Positions 9,129 to 18,485 of a stretch of DNA of 64,000 nucleotides are shown one piece after another. The stretch spans positions 62,001-126,000 of the forward strand of contig NZ_LMEB01000001.1 of NCBI RefSeq assembly GCF_001425945.1. The letters are read 5' to 3'. Made by a program: the position numbers and the translations under genes. The notes beneath the pieces are model-generated. The model did no database searches, was not told where the DNA came from, and saw nothing but the letters and a program-made list of their open reading frames with translations. Within the stretch, counting starts at the first letter, position 1; each line of letters opens with the position of its first letter. Source of the stretch: Brevundimonas sp. Root1279 (GTDB lineage: Bacteria > Pseudomonadota > Alphaproteobacteria > Caulobacterales > Caulobacteraceae).

Positions 9129-9237
9129 CCACCTGTATCAACCGACCCAAGACCCTGACACCAGGGGCGGTCACGCGCGGCGCTTCGCTTTAAAAGGCCG
9201 CCGCACCGCCCGCTGAAATGGAGTGAGAGACCTACCT

Positions 9238-11154
9238 ATGGCCAAGATCATCGGCATCGACCTGGGCACCACCAACTCGTGTGTGGCCGTCATGGACGGC
9301 AAGAACCCCAAGGTCATCGAGAACGCGGAAGGCAACCGCACGACCCCGTCGGTCGTCGCCATCCAGGACAACGGCGAGGTCCTGGTGGGCCAGCCGGCGC
9401 GCCGCCAGGCCGTGACCAACCCGACCAACACCTTCTTCGCCATCAAGCGCCTGATCGGCCGCAACTACGACGACCCCGTCGTGGCGAAGGACAAGGGCAT
9501 GGTGCCCTACGAGATTTCCAAGGGCCCGAACGGCGACGCCTGGGTTCGCGCCCACGGCAAGGACTATTCGCCCCAGCAGGTTTCGGCCTTCACCCTGGGC
9601 AAGATGAAGGAGGCCGCGGAGGCCTACCTCGGTGAGAAGGTGACCCAGGCGGTCATCACCGTCCCGGCCTATTTCAACGACGCCCAGCGTCAGGCCACCA
9701 AGGACGCCGGCAAGATCGCCGGCCTGGAAGTCCTGCGCATCATCAACGAGCCGACCGCGGCCGCCCTGGCCTATGGCCTGGAGAAGAACGACGGCCAGAA
9801 GATCGCCGTCTATGACCTCGGCGGCGGCACCTTCGACGTTTCGATCCTCGAGATCGGCGACGGTGTCTTCGAGGTGAAGTCGACCAATGGCGACACCTTC
9901 CTGGGCGGCGAGGACTTCGACCTGCGCCTGGTCGACTACCTGGCCGACGAGTTCAAGAAGGAGCAGGGCGTCGACCTGCGCACCGACAAGCTGGCCCTGC
10001 AGCGCCTGAAGGAAGAGGCGGAAAAGGCCAAGAAAGAACTGAGCTCGACGACCCAGTACGAGGTCAATCTGCCGTTCATCACCATGAACGCCTCGGGCCC
10101 GCTGCACCTGAACATCAAGCTGTCGCGCGCCAAGCTGGAGGCCCTGGTCGAAGACCTGGTCCAGCGCACCATCGAGCCCTGCGCCAAGGCGCTGAAGGAC
10201 GCAGGCCTGAAAGCCTCGGACATCGATGAAGTGGTTCTGGTCGGCGGCATGACCCGCATGCCCAAGGTCGTCGAGGCCGTGAAGGCCTTCTTCGGCAAGG
10301 AGCCGCACAAGGGCGTGAACCCGGACGAGGTCGTGGCGCTGGGCGCCGCGGTTCAGGCCGGCGTGCTGCAGGGCGACGTCAAGGACGTGCTGCTGCTCGA
10401 CGTGACCCCGCTCACCCTGGGCATCGAGACCCTGGGCGGCGTCTTCACCCCGCTGATCGAGCGCAACACCACCATCCCGACCAAGAAGAGCCAGACCTTC
10501 TCGACCGCTGACGACAACCAGTCGGCCGTGACGATCCGGGTCTTCCAGGGCGAACGCCCGATGGCCGCCGACAACAAGGTGCTGGGTCAGTTCGACCTGA
10601 TGGGCATTCCGCCGGCGCCGCGCGGCATGCCGCAGATCGAGGTCGCCTTCGACATCGACGCCAACGGCATCGTGCACGTCACCGCCAAGGACAAGGCGAC
10701 CAACAAGGAGCAGTCGATCCGCATCCAGGCCAACGGCGGCCTCTCGGACGCGGACATCGACAAGATGGTCAAGGAAGCCGAGGCCAACGCCGCGGCCGAC
10801 AAGTCGCGCCGCGACCTGGTCGAGGCCCAGAACTCGGCCGACAGCCTGATCCACTCGACGGAGAAGGCCATGGCCGAACACGGCGACAAGATCGGCGAGA
10901 CCGAGAAGACGGCGATCGAGGCGGCCCTGGCCGACCTGAAGACCGCCAAGGACGGCGAGGATTCGGAAGCCATCCGCGAGAAGACCAACACCCTGGCCCA
11001 GGCCTCGATGAAGCTGGGCGAGGCGATGTACGCCGCTTCGCAGGGTTCGGGCGAAGGCGCCGAGGGCGCGTCGGAAGCTCCGGCTGACGACGGCGTGGTC
11101 GACGCCGAGTTCGAGGAAGTCTCGGACTCCGACGACGAGAAGAAGAGCGCGTAA
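9238..11154 (+). CDS. dnaK: Chaperone DnaK (Hsp70)
   Basis: DnaK is the ATP-dependent Hsp70 that folds and rescues client proteins with DnaJ and GrpE. The 638-residue protein has the ATPase signatures [17 protein letters not shown] (residues 4-20), [13 protein letters not shown] and [12 protein letters not shown]. The substrate-binding domain ([13 protein letters not shown]) and a C-terminal lid follow, ending in an acidic [11 protein letters not shown] tail. The ATG at 9238 is preferred over an in-frame start five codons earlier because proteins of the family begin [10 protein letters not shown]. It is followed by a hairpin and then dnaJ. Confidence 0.98.
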   Translation: MAKIIGIDLGTTNSCVAVMDGKNPKVIENAEGNRTTPSVVAIQDNGEVLVGQPARRQAVTNPTNTFFAIKRLIGRNYDDPVVAKDKGMVPYEISKGPNGDAWVRAHGKDYSPQQVSAFTLGKMKEAAEAYLGEKVTQAVITVPAYFNDAQRQATKDAGKIAGLEVLRIINEPTAAALAYGLEKNDGQKIAVYDLGGGTFDVSILEIGDGVFEVKSTNGDTFLGGEDFDLRLVDYLADEFKKEQGVDLRTDKLALQRLKEEAEKAKKELSSTTQYEVNLPFITMNASGPLHLNIKLSRAKLEALVEDLVQRTIEPCAKALKDAGLKASDIDEVVLVGGMTRMPKVVEAVKAFFGKEPHKGVNPDEVVALGAAVQAGVLQGDVKDVLLLDVTPLTLGIETLGGVFTPLIERNTTIPTKKSQTFSTADDNQSAVTIRVFQGERPMAADNKVLGQFDLMGIPPAPRGMPQIEVAFDIDANGIVHVTAKDKATNKEQSIRIQANGGLSDADIDKMVKEAEANAAADKSRRDLVEAQNSADSLIHSTEKAMAEHGDKIGETEKTAIEAALADLKTAKDGEDSEAIREKTNTLAQASMKLGEAMYAASQGSGEGAEGASEAPADDGVVDAEFEEVSDSDDEKKSA

Positions 11155-11180
11155 GCCACAGGCGCCGCACAAACGCTACG

Positions 11181-11205
11181 CCCCCGCTTGCAACGCAGGC
11201 GGGGG
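11181..11205 (+). terminator. Strong hairpin between dnaK and dnaJ
   Basis: CCCCCGCTTGC and GCAGGCGGGGG pair over 11 positions (one T-G) around a three-base loop, followed by TTCGTTTC. It is very stable. Because it sits 27 bases after the dnaK stop and dnaJ follows in the same direction, it probably works as a partial terminator or mRNA end-protector that makes dnaK more abundant than dnaJ. Confidence 0.75.
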
Positions 11206-11324
11206 TTCGTTTCATAAAACTTGCATCATTCGACCGGGCGCCCATGTCAGCCCGGTCAGCCATTCCGGCCAAGTCGCCCGCAAGAGGCGCGGGCCGGGAG
11301 GCGGGGTAAGAGGACGAACGCCAG

Positions 11325-12518
11325 ATGGCGACGCGTGACTATTACGAAGTTCTGGGCGTCGAGCGGACGATCGACGCCGCCGGCCTGAAGTCGGCCTACC
11401 GCAAGCTGGCCATGCAGCATCACCCGGACCGCAACGGCGGTTGCGAGGACGCCATGGCGCGCTTCAAGGAGATTTCCGAAGCCTACAGCGTGCTGTCCGA
11501 CGACCAGAAGCGCGCCGCCTACGACCGCTACGGCCACGCCGGCGTCAACGGCGGCGGCGGCGGCAATCCGTTCGGCCAGGGCCAGGGCTTCGCCGACGTC
11601 AACGACATCTTCTCGCAGGTCTTCGGCGACGCCTTCGGGGACGTCTTCGGCGCCCGCGGCGGCGGCGGCGGCAACGCCCGCCAGAACGGCCCGCGCCGCG
11701 GCTCGGACCTGCGCTACGACCTCGAGATCTCGCTCGAGCAGGCCTACAAGGGCGCCGAGGTCGACATCGCGGTGCCGACCACCGCCGCCTGCGATACCTG
11801 CGAGGGCTCCGGCGCCAAGAAGGGCGCCAAGCCGACCACCTGCACCACCTGCCAGGGCGCCGGTCGCGTGCGCACCGCCAACGGCTTCTTCCAAATGGAG
11901 CGCACCTGCCCCGCCTGCGGCGGCCAGGGCAGCCGTCTGTCGGCCAACGACGCCTGCGGCGACTGTCATGGCCAGGGCCTGGTCCGCAAGACCCGCAAGC
12001 TGCAGCTGAAGGTTCCGGCGGGCGTGGACGACGGCTCGCGCATCCGCCTCTCGGGCGAGGGCGACGCCGGTCTGCGCGGCGGCCCGCGCGGCGACCTGTA
12101 CGTCTTCGTCTCCGTGACCCCGCACGAGCTGTTCGAGCGCGACAACCTGGACCTGCTGGTCACCGTGCCGGTGGCCATGACCACGGCGGCTCTGGGCGGC
12201 GAGATCGACGCCCCCTGTCTGACCTCCGAGGCCTGCGACGGCCGCTGCAAGGCCTCGGTGGCCGTGCCCGCGGGCGCCCAAACCGGCAAGACGGTGCGGA
12301 TCAAGGGCAAGGGCATGCCGCACCTGAACGGCAAGAACCGCGGCGACCTGGTCGTGGAGCTGTTCGTCGAGACGCCGACCGACCTGACCGCCCGTCAGAA
12401 GGAGCTGCTGGAAGAGCTGGCCGCCTCCCTGGGCGACACCCAGACGCCGCGCAACTCATCCTTCGCCGGCAAGGCCAAGCGGTTCTGGGCCGACATCATG
12501 GGCGAGACCGCTCAGTGA
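11325..12518 (+). CDS. dnaJ: Chaperone DnaJ (Hsp40)
   Basis: DnaJ delivers unfolded clients to DnaK and stimulates its ATPase. The 397 residues contain, in order, a J domain with HPD at 33-35, a Gly-rich linker (about 78-125), a zinc-binding region with all four CxxCxGxG repeats (CDTCEGSG, CTTCQGAG, CPACGGQG, CGDCHGQG), and the two C-terminal barrels. This is the complete class A layout. The start is ATG at 11325. dapB follows 22 bases after the stop and may be co-transcribed. Confidence 0.98.
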   Translation: MATRDYYEVLGVERTIDAAGLKSAYRKLAMQHHPDRNGGCEDAMARFKEISEAYSVLSDDQKRAAYDRYGHAGVNGGGGGNPFGQGQGFADVNDIFSQVFGDAFGDVFGARGGGGGNARQNGPRRGSDLRYDLEISLEQAYKGAEVDIAVPTTAACDTCEGSGAKKGAKPTTCTTCQGAGRVRTANGFFQMERTCPACGGQGSRLSANDACGDCHGQGLVRKTRKLQLKVPAGVDDGSRIRLSGEGDAGLRGGPRGDLYVFVSVTPHELFERDNLDLLVTVPVAMTTAALGGEIDAPCLTSEACDGRCKASVAVPAGAQTGKTVRIKGKGMPHLNGKNRGDLVVELFVETPTDLTARQKELLEELAASLGDTQTPRNSSFAGKAKRFWADIMGETAQ

Positions 12519-12540
12519 TCGGATCGGGGGGCCGGACGCA

Positions 12541-13290
12541 ATGAGCGCTATCTTCCATGCCGGCATCTCCGGCGCCCGGGGTCGTATGGGCCGCGCGGTC
12601 TCCGCCGTTCTTGACGCCCGCGAAGACGTCGTCGTCTCGGCCCGCTTCGATCGCGGCGAAACGCCCGACCTGAGCCTGTGCGACGTCATCATCGACTTCT
12701 CGACGCCCGACGCCTCGGTCGAACTGGCCCGCGCCTGCGCCGCTCGCGGCGGCCCGGCCCTGGTCATCGGCTCGACCGGCTTCTCCCCCGAGCAGGACGC
12801 CGAGATCCTCAAGGCCGCTGAGACCGTGGCCATCGTGCGCAGCGGAAACTTCTCCCTGGGCGTCAACATCCTGATCGGCCTCGTCGAGCACGCCGCCCAG
12901 CGGCTGGACGCGCGGGACTGGGACATCGAGGTGCTGGAGTCGCACCACCGCAAGAAGGCCGACGCCCCCTCGGGCACCGCCCTGATGCTGGGCGAGGCCG
13001 CCGCCAATGGGCGCGGCGAGGATCTCGAAGACGTGCGCGCCAAGCCGCACGACGGCCTGACCGGCCCGCGCGAAACCGGCAAGATCGGCTTCGCCTCGAT
13101 GCGCGCCGGCGGCATCATCGGCGAGCATTCGGTGCTCTTCGCCTCGGACGACGAGGTCCTGACCCTCAGCCACTCGGCCATCGACCGCTCGCTCTTCGCC
13201 CGCGGCGCGGTGGCGGCGGCGGCGTGGGTGCGCAGTCGCAAGCCCGGCCTCTACGACATGCAGGACGTGCTGGGCTTCCGCCAGGCCTGA
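12541..13290 (+). CDS. dapB: 4-hydroxy-tetrahydrodipicolinate reductase
   Basis: DapB makes tetrahydrodipicolinate from its 4-hydroxy precursor with NAD(P)H in the lysine/diaminopimelate pathway, so it feeds peptidoglycan synthesis. The 249-residue protein has the N-terminal nucleotide-binding loop GISGARGRMGRAV and the catalytic ESHHRKKADAPSGTAL segment. Length and C-terminus (GLYDMQDVLGF) fit. A G-rich ribosome-binding region lies directly upstream. It is followed by a small hairpin at 13292-13309. Confidence 0.96.
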   Translation: MSAIFHAGISGARGRMGRAVSAVLDAREDVVVSARFDRGETPDLSLCDVIIDFSTPDASVELARACAARGGPALVIGSTGFSPEQDAEILKAAETVAIVRSGNFSLGVNILIGLVEHAAQRLDARDWDIEVLESHHRKKADAPSGTALMLGEAAANGRGEDLEDVRAKPHDGLTGPRETGKIGFASMRAGGIIGEHSVLFASDDEVLTLSHSAIDRSLFARGAVAAAAWVRSRKPGLYDMQDVLGFRQA

Positions 13291-13291
13291 C

Positions 13292-13309
13292 CCGGGGAAG
13301 GCTCCCCGG
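13292..13309 (+). terminator. Hairpin after dapB
   Basis: CCGGGGA and TCCCCGG form a perfect seven-base-pair stem around a four-base loop, starting one or two bases after the dapB stop. There is no T run, so termination would be weak or Rho-assisted. Confidence 0.55.
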
Positions 13310-13347
13310 CGAAGCCGGCATCCATCCAGGCGTCTCTTAGGCCGGCT

Positions 13348-13456
13348 GGTTCGTCACAAAGGACACGAAGGCCTCACAAAGGGCGCGAAGAGACCGCGCA
13401 GTCGCACCGGCCCCTTCGTGTTCTTCGTGCCGTCTTGGTGTCCTTCGTGACGAACC
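13348..13456. repeat. Inverted repeat with 23-base arms
   Basis: The left arm (13348-13370) starts GGTTCGTCACAAAGGACACG and is repeated inverted at 13434-13456, 21 of 23 bases matching. Between the arms are further partial copies of the CTTCGTG unit (for example CCTTCGTGTTCTTCGTG). The ACACGAAG-rich motif is of a kind that I recall as scattered between genes in many bacteria. It fills the gap between dapB and the leftward membrane-protein gene. Confidence 0.8.
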
Positions 13457-13495
13457 GACTGAAGGTTCCGCTTCGCGGAAGGACGACAAGATGCC

Positions 13496-13858
13496 TCAAT
13501 GCGCGTGCTTGGCGTGCCTGGCGCCGCCGGTGAACAGCGTCTTGATGAAGAAGAAGACGGCGATGACGATCGCATAGCCCAGGAACAGGGCCAGCACGGT
13601 CATCCAGAAGCCCAGGGTCAGCAGGTCGGGCAGGACGAAGGGGGCTCCGTCGAGGACCGGGCGGACCACGCCGATCAGCACATGCGCGACGGCGGCGGCG
13701 GCGGCCGTCGCCCACAATCGGCTCCAGTCAGCCATCAGCAGGGCGGCGATGACGGCCACCAGCAGGCCGGTGACCTGATTGACGCCGTCGAACCCGCCGC
13801 GGGCGAGCGAGAGAAAACCGGACAGGAACGCGCCGATCGAATCGATGAGGGACTCCAT
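13496..13858 (-). CDS. Small integral membrane protein, unknown
   Basis: A 120-residue protein with about three hydrophobic helices (VTGLLVAVIAALLM, AAAAAVAHVLIGVV, FWMTVLALFLGYAIVIAVFFF) and a His-rich basic C-terminus (GGARHAKHAH). The C-terminal Lys/His tail would face the cytoplasm under the positive-inside rule. I do not recognise the family. A GGAGG sequence just before the ATG at 13858 is a good ribosome-binding site, which supports the gene being real. Confidence 0.72.
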   Translation of the reverse strand: MESLIDSIGAFLSGFLSLARGGFDGVNQVTGLLVAVIAALLMADWSRLWATAAAAAVAHVLIGVVRPVLDGAPFVLPDLLTLGFWMTVLALFLGYAIVIAVFFFIKTLFTGGARHAKHAH

Positions 13859-13944
13859 ACGCCGACCTCCTTTTTCTTACGGCCCAGCTTGGGCCGCGAA
13901 CGGGGTTAACGCAGGCTTCAGGAATTCGCTCCCGACCCTTCGCC

Positions 13945-14397
13945 CTAGCCGCGTCCGGTGGAGCCGAAACCGCCGGCGCCGCGCGCCGTCTCATCGAGCG
14001 CCTCGACCTCGACCATGGCCGCCTGCTCGTAGCGGGCGATGACCATCTGAGCGATCCGCTCGCCGCGCTGAATGACGAAGGGCTCCTGGCCGTGATTGAT
14101 CAGGATCACCCCGACCTCGCCGCGATAGTCGCTGTCGACGGTGCCCGGCGAGTTGAGGCAGGTCAGGCCGTGCTTCAGCGCCAGGCCCGAACGCGGCCGC
14201 ACCTGCGCCTCGAAACCGGGCTCCAGCGCGATCTTCAGGCCGGTAGGCACCAGGGCGCGCGCGCCCGGCGCCAGGGTCAGCGGCGCGTCCTCGGCGACCG
14301 CAGCGCGCAGATCCATGCCGGCCGAACCCGCGGTCTCATAGCCGGGCAGCGGCAGGTCCGCGGCGTGCGGAAGACGTTCGACGCGGACGGTGGTCAT
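13945..14397 (-). CDS. dut: Deoxyuridine triphosphatase (dUTPase)
   Basis: Dut hydrolyses dUTP to dUMP and pyrophosphate, keeping uracil out of DNA and feeding dTMP synthesis. All five trimeric-dUTPase motifs are present: [39 protein letters not shown] and the C-terminal [12 protein letters not shown]. With the ATG at 14397 the protein is 150 residues, the usual length. A TTG five codons earlier overlaps the coaBC stop and would be an alternative start. Downstream of coaBC, as in many proteobacteria. Confidence 0.96.
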   Translation of the reverse strand: MTTVRVERLPHAADLPLPGYETAGSAGMDLRAAVAEDAPLTLAPGARALVPTGLKIALEPGFEAQVRPRSGLALKHGLTCLNSPGTVDSDYRGEVGVILINHGQEPFVIQRGERIAQMVIARYEQAAMVEVEALDETARGAGGFGSTGRG

Positions 14398-14408
14398 GCG
14401 GGGTCTCT

Positions 14409-15632
14409 TCAAGCCTTGAAATGATCGGCGATGCGGGCCGCCAGCTTCCTGGCCACCTCGGTCTTGGACTGGCGCGGCCAGGCATCGGCGCCCTCGACGG
14501 TGAACAGGGTGACGGCGTTGCCGTCGGCCCCGAACACATCGTCCGAGACGTCATTGCCGACGATCCAGTCGCAGCCCTTGCGCGACAGCTTGGAGCGGGC
14601 GTTGACTTCGAGGTCCGTGGTCTCGGCCGCGAAGCCGACGACCAGCTTGGGCCGCTTCGGACCGGGCGCGGAAATGCCCGCCAGGATGTCGGGGTTCTCG
14701 ATCAGGGCCAGAGACGGCGGGCCGCCGGGCGCCTTCTTGATCTTGCCCGAGGCGACCCCGTCGACACGCCAGTCAGCCACGGCGGCGCTCATCACGGCGA
14801 TATCGGCCGGAAGAGCGGCTTCCACCGCCTTCTGCATATCGCGGGCCGCCTCGACCCAGACGCGCTCGACCCCGACCGGGGCCTCCAGCGCCACCGGGCC
14901 GGAGACCAGGGTCACCCGGGCGCCGAGCTCTGCGAGCGCCTGGGCGATGGCGTAGCCCTGCTTGCCGCTGGAGCGGTTGGTGAGGCCGCGCACGGGGTCG
15001 ATCGGCTCGAAGGTCGGGCCGGCGGTGACAACGGCGTGCCGGCCGGCCAGCGGGCGGCCGTCGGGGCCGGCGAGCAGGCCCGTGATCGCTTCAAGGATGG
15101 CGGCCGGTTCGGCCATGCGGCCCGGCCCGAACTCGCCGCAGGCCATCTCGCCCTCGTCGGGACCGACCACGGCCATGCCGTGGAAGCCGTCGAAGGTCTT
15201 CAGCCGTGCGACATTGGCCTGAACCGCCGGGTGCAGCCACATCCGCACATTCATCGCGGGCGCGAGCAGGACGCGCTTGTCGGTGGCCAGAAGCGTCGTC
15301 GAAGCGAGGTCGTCGGCCAGGCCGTTGGCGGCCTTGGCGATCAGGCCCGCCGTCGCCGGGGCTACGACCACCAGGTCGGCCCAGCGCGACAGCTCGATAT
15401 GGCCCATGGCCGTTTCGTCCTCGGGCATGAACAGGGCCTGGCGAACCGGGTTTCCTGTCAGGGCGGCCAGGGACATGGGGGTGACGAACTCGGCGCCGGC
15501 CGAGGTCAGGACGCTCATCACCTCCGCCCCGCCCTTCTTGAGCAGCCGGACCAGTTCGAGGGCCTTGTAGGCGGCGATGCCGCCGCCCACGATCAGCAGG
15601 ATCTTGCGCCCGGAAAGCGTCGCTGGGGTCAT
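14409..15632 (-). CDS. coaBC: Bifunctional CoaBC (coenzyme A synthesis)
   Basis: The 407-residue enzyme joins cysteine to 4'-phosphopantothenate (CoaB) and decarboxylates the product (CoaC) to give 4'-phosphopantetheine. The flavin-dependent CoaC half is N-terminal ([19 protein letters not shown], catalytic His in [20 protein letters not shown]). The CoaB half starts at about residue 195 with [19 protein letters not shown]. The start is ATG at 15632. It forms a pair with dut and is divergent from the lipoprotein gene at 15750 across the SOS-like box. Confidence 0.96.
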   Translation of the reverse strand: MTPATLSGRKILLIVGGGIAAYKALELVRLLKKGGAEVMSVLTSAGAEFVTPMSLAALTGNPVRQALFMPEDETAMGHIELSRWADLVVVAPATAGLIAKAANGLADDLASTTLLATDKRVLLAPAMNVRMWLHPAVQANVARLKTFDGFHGMAVVGPDEGEMACGEFGPGRMAEPAAILEAITGLLAGPDGRPLAGRHAVVTAGPTFEPIDPVRGLTNRSSGKQGYAIAQALAELGARVTLVSGPVALEAPVGVERVWVEAARDMQKAVEAALPADIAVMSAAVADWRVDGVASGKIKKAPGGPPSLALIENPDILAGISAPGPKRPKLVVGFAAETTDLEVNARSKLSRKGCDWIVGNDVSDDVFGADGNAVTLFTVEGADAWPRQSKTEVARKLAARIADHFKA

Positions 15633-15686
15633 GTCGAAGGTCTAGCCGGGCGGCCCGGCGACGTCGAGTGACCGTTTCCCGAAATG

Positions 15687-15701
15687 GAACATTGCAGGAA
15701 C
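15687..15701 (+). promoter_or_regulatory. SOS-like box over a promoter
   Basis: GAAC at 15687-15690, seven bases, then GAAC at 15698-15701. This is the alphaproteobacterial LexA-box pattern (GTTC-N7-GTTC) read on the other strand. A possible promoter overlaps it: TTGCAG at 15692-15697, a 17-base spacer, and TATGCG at 15715-15720, leading to the gene at 15750. LexA bound here would cover the -35 element. The pattern has only eight fixed bases and also occurs by chance, for example inside the nfu coding region. Confidence 0.5.
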
Positions 15702-15749
15702 AGAATAACGCTGTTATGCGTATGGCTCAGCTTGGCCAGGGAGGATTGG

Positions 15750-16292
15750 ATGCTGGGCGGGAAACGAGATTGGATCACGGTCGCGGCGCTGTCCGCGATG
15801 GCGCTGGGAGCGATGGCGCTGACCGGCTGCGGCGACGGCGGCTCGGCGGTGCAGACGCGGGATCGCACCGACGAGGCGGCCGGGGCCGTCGCAGCGGTCA
15901 CGGGCGGGGCGGCCCAGGCGGCCGAGACCGGGCGGGCCGACGCGAACACGCCCAAGCCGGTGCTGACCGCCAACCGACGCGAGACCATGGATGACAAGGT
16001 CATCCGGCTCTTCCAGCGCAACGGGGCGGATTTCGGGGCCGAAACGGCGGACGATTATCTCGCCCAGGTGCAGGCCTTCACTCAGCGGCCGCCGGCAGGG
16101 ACCGACCGGGTCGAGCGACCGAACGGCGACGTGCTGTTGTATCAGGCGTCGACCAACACCTTCGCCGTGGTGTCGCGCCAGGGGGTGGCCAAGACCATGT
16201 TCAAGCCGCGCGAAGGGGCCGCCTACTGGGCGGAGCAGAAAGCGGCCGCGCCGGCCTTCGGTCGGCGGCGCACGTCATCGCCTGCAGAATGA
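15750..16292 (+). CDS. Lipoprotein with toxin-like C-terminal domain
   Basis: A 180-residue protein. The start at 15750 is set by GGGAGGATTGG directly upstream and by the signal it gives: a basic start and a hydrophobic core ending in the lipobox ALTGC (Cys27). An Ala-rich linker runs to about residue 72. The C-terminal domain (about 73-165) has FQRNGADFGAETADDYLAQ, then RPNGDVLLYQASTNTFAVVS and TMFKP. To me this resembles the RNase-like (BECR-fold) domains at the ends of polymorphic toxins and pyocin-like proteins; that is recognition by eye and unproven. No immunity gene is evident. Upstream lies an SOS-like box. Confidence 0.72.
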   Translation: MLGGKRDWITVAALSAMALGAMALTGCGDGGSAVQTRDRTDEAAGAVAAVTGGAAQAAETGRADANTPKPVLTANRRETMDDKVIRLFQRNGADFGAETADDYLAQVQAFTQRPPAGTDRVERPNGDVLLYQASTNTFAVVSRQGVAKTMFKPREGAAYWAEQKAAAPAFGRRRTSSPAE

Positions 16293-16316
16293 GGGATTTT
16301 GGGAACGACGCGGCGA

Positions 16317-16742
16317 TCAGGCCTCGTCGGTCTCCTTGCGGTCGGCCATGTCGCGGATCAGCTCCAACGCCAGCTTCTGTTGGCGGCTGGACAGCTGCGG
16401 CGCCAGGCGGCTGATCTCGATGGTGTAGCGGGTCGCCGGGAAGTCGTGGTCAAGGCCGCCGAGGGCTTCGGCCGCGCCCGCGATCTGGGCTCCGCTCAGG
16501 CCTTCGAAGAAATATCCGATATCGACCTTGAAGAAGCGCGCGATATCCCAAAGCTTCGATGCCGAGATGCGGTTGGCGCCCTTCTCATACTTCTGGATCT
16601 GCTGGAAGGTCAGGCCGAGGGCCCGACCGAGGTCGCTCTGGTTATAGCCGAGCGCCAGCCGTTTTTCGCACACCCGCCGACCCACGTGCCGGTCTACGGG
16701 ATGAGGGCCCTCATCGCCCTTGCCTCTGGCCATTTTGCTCAT
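16317..16742 (-). CDS. XRE-family transcriptional regulator
   Basis: A 141-residue regulator with an N-terminal helix-turn-helix (about 20-75: RVCEKRLALGYNQSDLGRALGLTFQQIQKYEKG, then NRISASKLWDIARFF) and a helical C-terminal tail that is probably for dimerisation. Many alphaproteobacteria carry this family, with the FQQIQKYEKGxNRISASKL core. It converges with the toxin-like lipoprotein gene, only 24 bases between stops. It is a distant relative of the regulator at 24124-24513. Its targets are unknown. Confidence 0.85.
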   Translation of the reverse strand: MSKMARGKGDEGPHPVDRHVGRRVCEKRLALGYNQSDLGRALGLTFQQIQKYEKGANRISASKLWDIARFFKVDIGYFFEGLSGAQIAGAAEALGGLDHDFPATRYTIEISRLAPQLSSRQQKLALELIRDMADRKETDEA

Positions 16743-16889
16743 GCCTTCTCGTGGGTGAAGCTATGCCTGAATGCGCCTGCTTTGAGGCTCTGTCACGGAA
16801 AAACAGTCGTTCTAGCACGCTGGGTCTACTCAAGATTGTGTAACCCGGGGTTGCTCTCCCCGCTCACGCGAAAATCTTCTCGCCAGAGC

Positions 16890-16918
16890 GAATCACCCTC
16901 GGCGGCGAAGGGTGATTC
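16890..16918 (-). terminator. Hairpin across the lnt stop codon
   Basis: GAATCACCCT and AGGGTGATTC form a perfect ten-base-pair stem around a nine-base loop. The hairpin contains the last lnt codons and its TGA stop. Read leftwards it would end the ybeY-lnt transcript; AAAATCTTCT-type sequence follows rather than a clean T run. Confidence 0.6.
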
Positions 16919-18485
16919 GGCCCCCGGACAGCGCCGGCGCCAAGGCCAGCAAAAGGCCCAGGCCGAACAGCAGATCGCCAACCCGGCCGTACAGGGTGGG
17001 CGCCGTCGGCTTGGGCAGGCGGGCGTCGATGACGCCGCTTTCGCCCGGGTCGAGCCGCTGGTCGCCGATCACCCGCCCCCAGGGGTCGATCATGGCCGAC
17101 ACGCCCGTCGGCGTGGAGCGCACCACCGGCAGTCCCGTTTCGATGGCGCGGTAGCTGGCCAGGTTGAGGTGCTGCAGCGGACCCGAGGTTCGGCCGAACC
17201 AGGCGTCGTTGGACACATTGACGATCCACTCGGGACGGGCGGCCCCGCCGGGGGTGAAGCCCGGATAGAGGCTCTCGTAGCAGATCAGCGGCTGGACCGG
17301 CGGCAGGCCGGGCACGGTGATCGGCGCGGGCCGGGCGCCGGCGCTGAAGTCGAGCGGCATATGGGTCAGGCTGCGCACGCCGAGCGCACCCATCAGGCCG
17401 CCGGCGGGCAGGTATTCACCGAACGGCACCAGGCGGTATTTGTCGTAGGTCCCGGTCAGTCGCAGACCTTCCTCGACCCGCGTCACCGCCAGCAGGCTGT
17501 TGAAGTAGCGTGCGCCGTCGGGGGCGTCGGCGTCCGGCACGCCGCGGCCGAGGCCGAGCATCAGGGTCTGGCCCGGCCGCAGGGCCCGGGCGATGGCGAC
17601 GCCATCAGGGGACTCCGGGCCGAACACCTGGTTGGCCGAGGCCGGCAGGGCGCCTTCGGGCCAGATGACCACGTCAGGGACCACGGCGCCCGGACGGCCG
17701 GTCAGGTTGACGTAGCGATCGACGATGCCGCGATAGGCCTCGGGAGTCCATTTGGACTCCTGGGCGACGTCCGCCTGAACGATGCGGACCACCGTCGGGG
17801 TCAGCTCCAGTTCGGCGCGGGAAAGGCGGACCGTTCCGCCGACCACCAGAGCCGCCAGGGTGAGGACGCCGAGCACGGCCGCGCCGACGCGGGCCTTGCG
17901 CGGGCCGGGTCCGGCGAGCGGGGCGAAGGCCGACACGGCCGCGACGGTGACCAGGCTGAGGCCATAGACGCCGGCGATGGCGGCGAACTGGGAGGCGGCC
18001 GAGCCGGCCTTCCAGCTGGCCCCTGCGGGGTTCCAGGGGAAGCCGGTCAGGACATGGCCGCGCAGCCATTCCAGCAGGCAGAACAGGCCGGCGAAGACGA
18101 GGACGCGGCTGACGCCCTGCGGGCGAAAGCGATGATAGAGCGCCGTCGCCGCGCCCCAGAACAGGCCCAGCCCCGCCGGCAACAGGGAGGCGGCGAAGGG
18201 TCCCATCCAGGCTTGAGCCGGATTGACCAGAAAGGCCTCGGCCACCCACCAGCAGCCGATGAAGAAATAGGCGAAGCCCGCCAGCCAGCCCATCCAGAAG
18301 GCGCCGCGGGTCGAGGTCGAGCGCTCGGACAGCAGCAGAAGCAGGGGATAGCCGAGCAGACCGGGCAGGATGCCGAACGGCGGATGCGCCAGCGCGCCCG
18401 CCACGCCGGCCAGCAAGGCCAGGGCGATGCGGCCGAAGCGCAGGATCAGGCGGTCGCGGCGGGTCGAGAGATCAAGCGTCAGCAT
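16893..18485 (-). CDS. lnt: Apolipoprotein N-acyltransferase
   Basis: Lnt adds the third acyl chain to the N-terminal Cys of lipoproteins in the inner membrane, which lets Lol sort them. The 530-residue protein has about eight hydrophobic segments, then a nitrilase-like periplasmic domain with the Glu-Lys-Cys triad in VIWPEGALPA, GTYDKYRLVPFGEYLP and PLICYESLYPG, and a final membrane helix. The ATG at 18485 overlaps the end of ybeY by 14 bases, as is common in this cluster. The many lipoproteins in this window would be substrates. Confidence 0.95.
   Translation of the reverse strand: MLTLDLSTRRDRLILRFGRIALALLAGVAGALAHPPFGILPGLLGYPLLLLLSERSTSTRGAFWMGWLAGFAYFFIGCWWVAEAFLVNPAQAWMGPFAASLLPAGLGLFWGAATALYHRFRPQGVSRVLVFAGLFCLLEWLRGHVLTGFPWNPAGASWKAGSAASQFAAIAGVYGLSLVTVAAVSAFAPLAGPGPRKARVGAAVLGVLTLAALVVGGTVRLSRAELELTPTVVRIVQADVAQESKWTPEAYRGIVDRYVNLTGRPGAVVPDVVIWPEGALPASANQVFGPESPDGVAIARALRPGQTLMLGLGRGVPDADAPDGARYFNSLLAVTRVEEGLRLTGTYDKYRLVPFGEYLPAGGLMGALGVRSLTHMPLDFSAGARPAPITVPGLPPVQPLICYESLYPGFTPGGAARPEWIVNVSNDAWFGRTSGPLQHLNLASYRAIETGLPVVRSTPTGVSAMIDPWGRVIGDQRLDPGESGVIDARLPKPTAPTLYGRVGDLLFGLGLLLALAPALSGGRITLRRRG

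Noticed and set aside
9232..11172. 646-codon leftward open frame opposite dnaK
   Set aside because: Antisense shadow of a highly conserved gene; its predicted product has no recognisable features.
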